Source: Symsagittifera roscoffensis
Taxonomy: Eukaryota; Xenacoelomorpha; Acoela; Convolutidae
Reading direction: 5' to 3'
NCBI RefSeq assembly: GCF_963678635.1
Contig: NC_087071.1
Span: forward strand, 37,594,438 to 37,658,437
DNA: 64,000 nt
Position numbers and translations under genes: made by a program
In this document: positions 1 to 8,610 of the stretch, piece by piece
Layout of the letters: the number at the start of each line of letters is the position of its first letter
How positions within the stretch are numbered: position 1 is the first letter of the stretch
Notes under the pieces: generated by a model
What the model saw: only the letters and a program-made list of their open reading frames with translations
What the model was told of the DNA's origin: nothing
Databases searched by the model: none

Positions 1-1099
1 AGGCAGAAAAGTCGATAAATCCGTGTGCTTTTTTATTTTGCTTAGAACTCACACGATCGGAATCCAATTTCAAAACAAAAAATTCTTCTTGTTTTTCGTG
101 ACCCTTACACCTTCGATAATGAAACTTGGCTTTCTTATAACGACGAAAAGTTAGAAAAAGGAGACCATGTTGAGATAAATAAGTCACAAAAAATTAAATT
201 TGAATGTGAACAAAACTTCAGAGTTCACTCATAATGAACAAAATTTGAGAGTTTTTTGTTAATCATCAAAAGAAAAATCATGACTTACATACTTGAAAAG
301 GATTACTTTCAAAGAAACGCTTACTGACAAAATGTGATTGTTGCACGAGTTTCACGTGAAAACAATTTTTAAGCAATTAATCATGAGACAACAAGGATAG
401 TCGGGTGCTAAGCAAGTATCACGGAATAGTCTCATAAAAAACTGAACTAGAAAAAAAAACATAAAATGTTTTTTTCTTCCGAAAAAAAAACGCAAATTAT
501 TTGTCCAAGCCTTGTATTTTTTCCTGGAAAGGAGTTTTGAACTAGAATAAAAACAAGAAATGAGTTTGCCTTAACGCACAAAAGAGTTGAATTAAATCTA
601 ACAAAAAATTCAAAGCCAAAACTCAAAAAATACAAATTCAAGACCCTTCCCTACAGCAAAAAAACTTTTAAAAATAACATTTCCAACTCACTAAACAAAA
701 CTGCACGTTATTAGAAAGCTGATTTCACACTCAACGGTCGCTCTTTGAATGACTAAGCTAAATAATAATCAGAAAACGCATACAGATAAGAGCAAGTTTT
801 TGCAATGAACCAAAATGTCGTCGACAAACTTACGACAACAAAAATAATTTTCGACTCAGATCCGACGCATCACTTTCGCTACAATGCATAAGCCTTATTT
901 TAGGTTAGAAGTCAATTGAGCCGAAAACAAAAAAGCTGCCATAAAAGTTTGTTGTCAAAGAATTTGAGCTCTTTGAACAAACTTTCCTATTCGATTATCA
1001 ATTTTTCCTTTTAAAAGTTATGAAAATCCGAAATAAGTAATCGACTAACCCGACAAAAACTAGCCAAAATTAATTCAACCTAGTAAAACCCGCATCCAA

Positions 1100-1325
1100 A
1101 TTTAGGCGTAAATAATCGATTATAACGGGTTATTATGTTAATTTTTTGACAATTATAATCGATTATAATTACCAAAATTAGGTCCTTAAGGGATTTATAA
1201 TCGATTATAATCGTGATATTTTCCAAGAGTTAATAATCTCTTATAATCGATTATAATTGATTATAGTTCTTACTAAAAACCCTTAAAATCAATTATAATC
1301 GATTATAATCGATTATAATCTCTTA
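1100..1325. repeat. ATTATAATCG-type palindromic repeat array
   Basis: Degenerate tandem copies of a roughly 10-bp unit build overlapping perfect palindromes such as TTATAATCGATTATAA. The array forms the left subterminal part of the element at 1089-2051. Confidence 0.8.
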
Positions 1326-1762
1326 TTTTGCCGGAATTTTCCTATTTTCGAATTGTATCTTATGGGTTATTTTTTTTGTGTCAATAAGAAAATCTCTAAA
1401 AGAGAGATCTCTTGAACATTTTGGTTCATCTGAACACAAAGTTTCACCACGAAACAAAAGTTTCACAGAGATCCTTTCATTTGACTGGAAAGGTTCTCGC
1501 GGTAGATGAAAGATAGTTTTTCCGAATCAATCATGAAACTAAATCAATTTGCTGATGTTTTGGTGTTTATAAAAACTTAAAATATGCAGCACAAAACAAC
1601 TCTAATGGGGAAGAAATGGAAAAAAAACTTATAAATATGAATTAATTGGAAAATTTTGAAAAATTTTCTCTCATTTTTCATAGGAACCAACGTCCACAAA
1701 AAGCATAAAATATAAGCAATTTAGATGCAACTTCGAAGACAAAAATGGACAAACAAAAGGGA

Positions 1763-1970
1763 TTATAATCAATTATAATCGATTATAATGGATTTTTGTG
1801 CAAAACTAACGAAATAGAATTTTGAATAAAAATAATGGATTATAATCAATTATAATCGATTATAATTGTATCGAAAAATAGACGAATAAATAATCGATTA
1901 TAATGGATTATAATTAATAATAATTTAATTTGAAAAAAAAGAGATTATAATCGATTATTAATTGAATAAA
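1763..1970. repeat. ATTATAATCG-type palindromic repeat array
   Basis: Second array of the same palindromic unit, in the right half of the 1089-2051 element. Units are separated by short A-rich spacers. Confidence 0.75.
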
Positions 1971-2814
1971 ATCGATTGTTTCTCAATTTTAGTAAGACTG
2001 GTACTAAAATCGTAATATAATCGATTATTAACGCTTGAAACTGGATGCGGGAACTTTCTTGTGAATTGTAAAAAGAAGACATAAAGGTATAGTAAGCTCC
2101 CCGCTTGCTGGCTTTTCTGTTGAATCGCTGAGCAAACAAAAATTGATCAATCACATAGCAGAGCTCGTCAAACAACTCAGCTTTTTTCTTCTTTTTGCCC
2201 GACTGCCAAGATTTTCTACATCGTGAAGTAAAAGCTTGCGCAAAAAATCTTTTTTATTTGATTTAGCTTTGAAAACAAAAAGCCTCCGCTTTTTGAGGTA
2301 ATTTATCAACCGCTTGGATTTTTTCTGCTCAATTATTGCCTAGAATGTAAGATTGACTGAAAACAAAACAAAATGAGCCCATTCAATCAGATGACGTGAA
2401 TTCCAAAACTTTTTTTGCATCCGTTTTTTTCGTAACGAACTTTTTTCAGATCAAGAAAAATCCATTTTCCACTCAGCTTTCTAATAAAATACAAAACTTA
2501 CTTTTTCAGTTTTGCACACAAGTACGAACTGCCTACATCAATAAAAACAGCAGATGGTCTCAACTTGATAGAAGCATCATAATTCATTTCATTGGTAGAC
2601 AAAAACAAAGACAACATGCAGCAACTTTTAGTTGTTAAACCGATGACATTTTTTAAAAATAAAATAATACTTATGACCTATTTCCAAAACTAATGGTTAA
2701 CTATATTTCTCTGATATCGTTTTTCTTTTTTTTTCGAACCTGTTTAATTTAGGTTCGAGCCAATAAGAGTGAAACTGAAAATGAAAGTCTCATTAATGTA
2801 TATTTAAACATTCT

Positions 2815-3434
2815 AATCCGTTTTGTATGTCCATTTTTGTCTTCGAAGTTGCATCCAAATTGCTTATGTTTTATGCTTTTTATGGACGTTGGTTCCTATG
2901 AAAAATGAGAAAAATATTCTAAAGTATTACAATTATTTCAAATTTATAAGTTTTTTTTCATTTCTTCCCCATTAGAGTTGTTTTGGGATGCATATTTTAG
3001 GCTTGCATCTACCGTGAGAACCCTTCCACTCATATGAAAGGATCTCTATGAAACTTCTGTTTCGTGGTAAAATTTTGTGTTCAGATGAACCAAAGTGATG
3101 AAGAGATCTCTCTTTTAGAGAATTTCTTGTGGTTACAAAAATAATAACCCATAGGATATAATTCGAATATAGGAAAATTTCGCAAAATAAGAGATTCTTA
3201 TCGATCATAATCGATTATAATTGATCTTAAGGGTTTTCAATAAGAACTATAATCAATTATAATCAATTATAATTGATTATAAGAGATTATACTCTCTTGG
3301 AAAAAATCACGATTATAATCAATTATAAATTCCTTAAGGACATAATTTTTGTAATTATAATCGATTATAGTTGTCAAAAAATCATCATAATAATCTGTTA
3401 TAATCGATTATTTACGCCTAAACTTGAATGCGGG
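2815..3434. mobile_element. Partial inverted copy of the CCCGCATCC-type element
   Basis: Read on the minus strand this segment repeats about 1089-1760: the same terminal motif (right end ...TTGAATGCGGG at 3434), the same TTATAATCGATTATAA array at 3185-3418 and the same middle section. The far end is not recognisable, so the copy looks truncated or rearranged. With 1089-1760 it makes an inverted pair with arms of more than 600 bp. The same partial copy is present in A2 (about 41150-41775), so it predates the A duplication. Confidence 0.6.
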
Positions 3435-3644
3435 CAGTTCTTTTTCGATCAGCATTGAGTCAAATTCGAAAAAATTATCAATTCCAAATTCATAAGTAAC
3501 GATTGTCAGAAAACACATATTCAATCAAAAATACTTTTTATAATTTATTCTGAATTTGCTTTTCTCTCCCCCATCGAGAGGAAACGTGCATGACAATTCT
3601 GAATGAGTTCACTTTTTGATCTGATACCAGTTAGAAAACTGTGA

Positions 3645-3701
3645 ATGTTAAATTTTATCATTTTCGCACTATCTTGCCTCTTCTACAGCTCGGCAATCTT
3701 G
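3645..3701 (+). CDS. Probable first coding exon of a secreted protein (signal peptide), copy 1
   Basis: ATG at 3645 opens 19 codons with a hydrophobic, signal-peptide-like sequence (MLNFIIFALSCLFYSSAIL), followed directly by a strong donor GTGAGT at 3702 in phase 0. The A2 copy at 41987-42043 differs at three nucleotides, all silent (TTC/TTT, GCA/GCT, TCG/TCT), while surrounding non-coding sequence differs freely. That pattern suggests protein-level selection. The frame also reads on for 70 codons into the presumed intron, where the copies differ in amino acids. I could not find the downstream exons, so the mature product is unknown. A TATA-like stretch lies about 100 bp upstream, but I do not call a promoter. 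Confidence 0.5.
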
Positions 3702-3828
3702 GTGAGTGTTTGTGAGTGCCATTCAGTTTCTAAGCTCAAGCTTATTGTTTTTATCTTATTCGAGACAAAAATTGTAAGGACCACATTTTTATTATGTGTA
3801 AGACATCCAGTGGTTTGTGTGGGGATTA

Positions 3829-4070
3829 GGTATATCCGGAGTGCGGTCTGTATTTAGAAGACAACCGCGTATTCATACTCGTTAGTAAGCAGACATTTAC
3901 CATATTAACCAATCAGAATCGAGATGAGAAAGCAAATTTACAAAATAAATAATTATTAATTATTCATTTCATCCTTGTCTCGATTCTGATTGGTTAATAC
4001 AGTATTTGTCTAAATACTGACGAGTCTAAATACGTGGTTATCTAAATACTGCTACGTAACCGGAATATCC
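3829..4070. mobile_element. Palindromic MITE-like element, copy 1
   Basis: The 242-bp segment folds back on itself over most of its length. The left end starts GGTATATCCGG and the right end finishes CCGGAATATCC. The innermost arms are a near-perfect 21-bp inverted repeat (ATTAACCAATCAGAATCGAGA at about 3904-3925, its complement at about 3976-3997) with an AT-rich loop. It encodes nothing. A copy occupies about 42172-42412 in A2, so insertion predates the A duplication. Confidence 0.6.
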
Positions 4071-4196
4071 TTTCGCGGGCAACATCATAATATATGCTGG
4101 CAATAAAAAATGGTATCCAAACAAACAATAACACACTATTTCTGGCAGAGTACCAAATTTTCTTTTTTCAGTCAAACCTAATCGAAGCCTTCTTAC

Positions 4197-4294
4197 CCGT
4201 AAGGATCTAAGGCAGTCGATGGCGACCCCCTGCTCCTCAAAAATGTCCTTGCCCACCTCTATGTACCTCTGGCGCATTCGTATGATACTTATAG
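4197..4294 (-). CDS. Conserved 98-nt exon of unknown protein, copy 1
   Basis: On the minus strand an acceptor (TTTTAAAG) precedes 98 nt that end at a strong donor, CGG|GTAAGA. One frame is open, giving two leading bases plus 32 codons; it includes RQRYIEVGKDIFEEQGVAID and a single Cys. The segment is identical in A2 (42535-42632), while flanking intron-like sequence differs by indels and substitutions, and its GC content is above its surroundings. It lies 0.2 kb downstream of the stop codon of the cysteine-rich gene. Its entry phase fits a cryptic donor just before that stop, so it may be an alternative 3' exon of that gene or an exon of another gene. I do not recognise the product. Confidence 0.45.
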
Positions 4295-4496
4295 CTTTAA
4301 AATTGAAAAAAATGTAAGATAAATTTTTAGGCATTTTTTTTCGTCTCAGAATCAGAGTAATCGACATACATTTTTATTCAATTTAAATCTATTTAACAAA
4401 TCCATTGCTTTGGCACATCGCTTCATTATGTTCGAAAACTTATTGTGAATTAGACATAAAGAGCATCAAAACAACAAAACTGCATCAAAATTTGGT

Positions 4497-7490
4497 TTAT
4501 ATAGAGTTATCACTGGGGACTAGTTTACAGGATCGGGCCGCTCGGTCACACTTGGCAGTTCGATCCTTACAGTCTTCATCATGAGTGCAGAAGCGATTTT
4601 GACAGGACTTCATTACTTCATCTCCCGAAATTTCTCCTGCAGCTTAAAATATTTATTATTTATTGTAGATTTTACGAAATTCAAAAGTGAAAAATTGTTT
4701 TTTAAAAAATAAAAAAAAAATTAAAACGACAAAGTGATGTTTGTAAAATCTGAAAAGCTGCGTTAAACCATCAATTTTTCCGGTAATTGTAACATTTTAG
4801 TTAATTTCGCCAGTAATGTTTTTGTTAATCGTTCATCGGAAAAAAAATCAACTAAACAGACGTTTTGTTTAAACTCAAGAATCCTTTTTCTGTTGGACGG
4901 TATAATTTTATCCTCATTGTTTAATTTTCAAAAACGGTTATTTTTCAAGCCTACATTGGTTATGGTGAAATCGTTGTGTAACTGAAAATTTTCTTGTTTT
5001 CTAAATTTGCCGACAAAAATTCTGTAAAAGCTGTTTCTCAGAAAACCATGTATTTGGGTTGTTTTGTAGCCCTATTTGTATGAAGCCAGCGATTCATTTG
5101 TTTTGGTCTCCATGTTTCCAAGAGACTCGTATCCAGTTTTTCCAGCTTCTCTGTTCGCAAAATGAGATATTTTGTTCTAATTTTTACATTTTTTCTTTTG
5201 TCTAATTTAGAGCTTGTCAAATTTAAATGTACACAAAATCTAAAGTTCTGAATCAGTACTACTTACCATCATCCTCTTAAAAAGTGTTGTTGGGGGAGGA
5301 TGATATTTGGTTCTGAGTTTTAGGTTTTGGGTGCTTTGATTTTAGACAAAAACTAAATTGGACGAAGAGAACGAGTGGAGTTTTCAGAACAAAAATATCA
5401 GGTTGTCATTTTGTGATCAATGAAACTGGAAGAATTACATAATTTTTTCTCAAAAATATGAAATGCAAGAAAAAAACAAACGGTAATATGAAATTTATGC
5501 TGCTACTTTATCTTTTTTAAGGTATAGACATACCCAGGGGCGGATCTAGGTTTTTCTCGAGGGGGGGGGGGCGGATTTTCAAAAAAAAATGGAAAATTTT
5601 GACGACCTTTTTTTTAGGTCGACCAAATAGATTTTTCGAGCTCTCCCTAAGCACTGTTTTGCCCCATTTTGGCTAAATTTTCTGCGCCGCAGGCAAATGT
5701 TTGAAAAAACAGTCAAAAAAGCCGTTTTTGAGCACTTTTTGAAAAATTTTGACAAAGAAATCGCGTTTTTTTTGGCGCGCGCTCCCCCTCAAAGTTAGTA
5801 TATATTGGCGCCATAGGCGCCTTTAGAAACATTTTAGGGTCGGTCGGCCTAAAATGGATTTCTAAAAAAGTATCAAAGGGGGGACCCTTTGGGTCGGCAG
5901 GGGGTCGAGTCCCTGAGGAAGGGGCGTCCGCCCCCCCCCCCCCCGCCCCTTCCTAAATCCGCCCCTGGACATACCAATAAATTTTTTAGCTTAATCGAGA
6001 AACTAAATTTTTTTAAATCCCAACCACATTTATTGCACACCTCCTGGAGTTTTTGAGTTAATATCAATAAAAATTAGCTGGAAAACTAGGTCAGGGTTCT
6101 AAATGAGACAAAAACAGAATCATACGAAAAAAATACCAAATTTTATTGACAAACAAATCCTAACCTGGGCGAATTTTTGTAAGTGAAATCAATAATCAGG
6201 CAGCTAAAATCATAATTTTAATCTGAATGTCGGTCAATTTTAGATACAAATGGGTTCGCAAAAAAGCATGTCTACTGACAAAAATTTGCCAAACGTTGTT
6301 AAAAAACGGTGGCACTATAACTGACACTTTTTAAAACTTTAAAGAACCGGCTGGGAAAAGTTTTGTCGTCGATTTTATTGAAGACAACTAAACTTCCTTT
6401 CGAGCTCAGTTAATTAAATATCTTTTGTTCACGCACTTTTTCCCTGAAATTTGCTATGCGGACTAATTAGGAAATTTTAAACAATATTTGGTCGTTGAAC
6501 CTGCCCGAAATACCTGTCCATGGAAGTCCACCCATGGAGCAAAAAATAGTCAGAGGAAACCATTTCAAAAGTCGCACAGGTTTGCCCTGGACTAATTGGA
6601 TCGGTCTAGGGTTCCAGGGCTGGTTTTAGGGAATCTTTGCTAGGAACCAGGCCTGGACTGCTATGTTGTGTGGTGAATTTAAATTTTAAAGATCCGAATT
6701 TAAAGTTGGAAAATAAAATAGACAAGATTTTTTTGTATAAAAAATCGAAAACGTGAACTTTAAAGAACCTCACGAAAAAAAAACTTTCAAAAACCATTCA
6801 CGTTGAAATAACAATTTCACCCAGATAACCTAGCCTTAAGCTTTCTTACTAACTAAATTGATGCTTATGTGAAGTGTGTGTGGGGAAAAAAGCTCAGACA
6901 TGGATTGAAATGGGTCAACATTCACTTAGTGGCAGATATAACTTAGTTTAGTATTTATCTGAGAAGTGTAGTTCTGTTTCGTCAGTCATACTTCTCTATT
7001 ATTAAATTGAGATATTTCGCCTTTTCAAGTGTTTTTATTCTAGTTAAATGTTTGCCTTTCTCTAATTTCTTAGTAACATTTGCGTGAAGGATTTTATGAC
7101 GCCACCCGCACTCAATAAAAAAAATAGATATCAATGAATTTTTATTGTCAGTCTCCAAAAATCTTAAAAAGAATCGATTTTAAAAAGGCGTTATAAGAGA
7201 TGTCAACAAAAATTTTTTTATTACAACGGATTGAAATCATTTAAACATCTAAAATTTGCGCTTATAATTATCCATAGTTTTGATAAAATTACGATATTGA
7301 GTATAATTTAATCGATTATTTTCATTTTTTGAGTGTGAAAAATTACAATTTTTTTACCTTCATTGTCATCGGATGTGCAGATTTGATGAGTCTTGCAGTC
7401 GAAATTGTCCTTGCATGGTACACCTACTTGATAGGTGCTTTCCGCAAAAGCAACCAGAGAACAAAATATCAAGACAAACGCAGTTTTCAT
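4497..7490 (-). CDS. Small secreted cysteine-rich protein, two exons, copy 1
   Basis: Exon 1 is 7490-7358 (ATG at 7490, donor GAAG|GTAAAA, phase 1). Exon 2 is 4636-4497 (acceptor GCTGCAG, stop TAA at 4497). The product has 90 residues. Residues 1-16 form a signal peptide (MKTAFVLIFCSLVAFA, likely cleaved before EST). The mature part has eight cysteines at 26, 32, 38, 56, 61, 67, 74 and 81. Two Cys-x5-Cys-x5/6-Cys modules, each with an acidic DC-K core, suggest an internal duplication, loosely like EB or other small extracellular Cys-rich folds. The intron (2.7 kb) holds a hAT-type MITE. Exon 1 is identical in A2; exon 2 differs by one silent change and one Ile/Ser change. Function is unknown; secretion is inferred from the signal peptide. 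Confidence 0.75.
5535..5967. mobile_element. hAT-type non-autonomous transposon (MITE) with 8-bp target duplication
   Basis: The ends are CAGGGGCGGATCTAGG and the complement of CAGGGGCGGATTTAGG, matching at 15 of 16 positions. The element is flanked by direct 8-bp copies of GACATACC (5527-5534 and 5968-5975), as expected for the hAT superfamily. The 433-bp interior has no transposase and contains long G/C homopolymers just inside both ends. In A2 the matching place (about 43839-43850) reads as an uninterrupted site, so insertion followed the A duplication or the copy was lost from A2. It lies in the intron of the cysteine-rich gene. Confidence 0.85.
7104..7340. mobile_element. Possible small MITE with CCGCACTCA-type ends, copy 1
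   Basis: The left end reads CCCGCACTCAATAAAAA. The right side reads TTTTTTGAGTGTG, roughly its complement. The interior has degenerate AATCGATTATAA-like units, so it may be a decayed relative of the 1089-2051 family. It ends just downstream of the exon 1 donor of the cysteine-rich gene. The A2 counterpart is 44965-45242. Confidence 0.35.
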
Positions 7491-8029
7491 TAGTTCACTA
7501 TTAGTTTTTGATTATCTATCAACTTTTCCACGGAAAAAATATTTCAACATACCAACAGCTGTGGCTATCAAAAACAATGCGATCAAGTCGACATTCCGAT
7601 ATGTGGTTCAGACTAAAACTGCATCATTATTTGATAAAAACAACTGTTTAACACAGTTTCCGGGTAATTTTATTCTGACTTGAATACCGATCTAGTCTTC
7701 TTTCCACGCCTAATGACCTTAAAATAAAGTATGGTGTTTTTGTTTATCAGCTGTTTTTTCAGATGATTCCTTTTGTATGTGAAAGTTACGTTTCAAGTCG
7801 TATTCGAAAAAATTTATAAGACAACATGTTAGGATATGATGTCACATTAAGTTAAAATCACAAACTACTAAAGATTGAAAAAATTTATAGGGTCTGGGGC
7901 TTTTTTGCAGTGTTCGACAAGGTACGATAGTGTTGGTGGTTAGTTTCAGAGATTCCAATCAATTGCAATTTATTTTATTATTAGCGTAAAATTTTATTAA
8001 TTTATTAGCGGAATATATGTCGTGATCAG

Positions 8030-8610
8030 GCCCGTGTTGACGTCCAAAGAAAAAATGCTTATCATACAATTTCATGTATGGCGTCTAAGGAAAAATGCAT
8101 ATGATACAATTTTTAAAGAAAATTTTAAAATGGTTTGAAGCTTTTGAAGCTTTCGGGTCATCAAAAAATTTATTTCTGTTTTTTGAATTAAAAAAAAATC
8201 TTATTGTTCAATTTTCATGTATGAAAATTTCATGATTAACCTTTTTTTCATAGAAAAGTGAAATAGTCAAAAAGTTTTCAAAATCTGTTTTAGGTCAGTT
8301 TTATTTGAAACTAATACCGTATTATTTAATATTGAGGGCATTTTAACCGTCGATATTATGGTTTGACATTTAATCGAAAAAACGCTTATCATAAAAATTT
8401 CATTTATGAAAATTGTATGATAATCATTTTTTGAGAGAAAAAATAAGAATTTCAAGAAACAGTTGAAACTGATCGTAGGTAGAGTCGAATGAGCTGATTT
8501 GGTATAATCAGAGCTATTCAAAAAGTTGAGTATTATTATGATTTTTTTTTCACTTTCGGTCGGAAAATGCATATCATATTATTTTCATTTATGAAAGTTG
8601 TATAACAAGC
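8030..8610. repeat. Cluster of short degenerate palindromes, copy 1
   Basis: Five irregularly spaced units (near 8055, 8095, 8210, 8375 and 8565) share a core like GCTTATCATACAATTTCATG. Most are followed by its complement (TTTATGAAAATTGTATGATA), so each can form a short hairpin. No protein is supported; the reading frame on the minus strand here is low-complexity. The A2 copy is about 45895-46475. Confidence 0.55.

Larger units (their letters stand above)
1089..2051. mobile_element. Non-autonomous DNA element, CCCGCATCC-type terminal inverted repeats
   Basis: The left end reads CCCGCATCCAAATTTAGGCG, and the reverse complement of the right end starts CCCGCATCCAGTTTCAAGCG. The inverted repeats are about 37 bp and both run on into TAATCGATTATA. 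The 963-bp element holds no credible protein. Inside are two arrays of the palindrome TTATAATCGATTATAA and a middle section (about 1360-1510) that recurs at 2985-3150 (inverted), 15060-15200 and 41330-41500 (inverted). It lies in the 1.55 kb present in A1 but not in A2. I see no clear target-site duplication. Confidence 0.65.

Noticed and set aside
2052-2192. Minus-strand open stretch reading ELFDELCYVIDQFLFAQRFN-type sequence
   Set aside because: It looks protein-like, but the upstream side is purine-rich with no usable acceptor, it runs into the transposon terminus, and it is absent from A2. Not supported as an exon.
8267-8572. 101-codon minus-strand frame in A1, also partly open in A2
   Set aside because: It lies in the palindrome cluster, has low-complexity Ile/Phe/Lys-rich content, and its start codon context is lost in A2. 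Conservation is no better than in flanking DNA.
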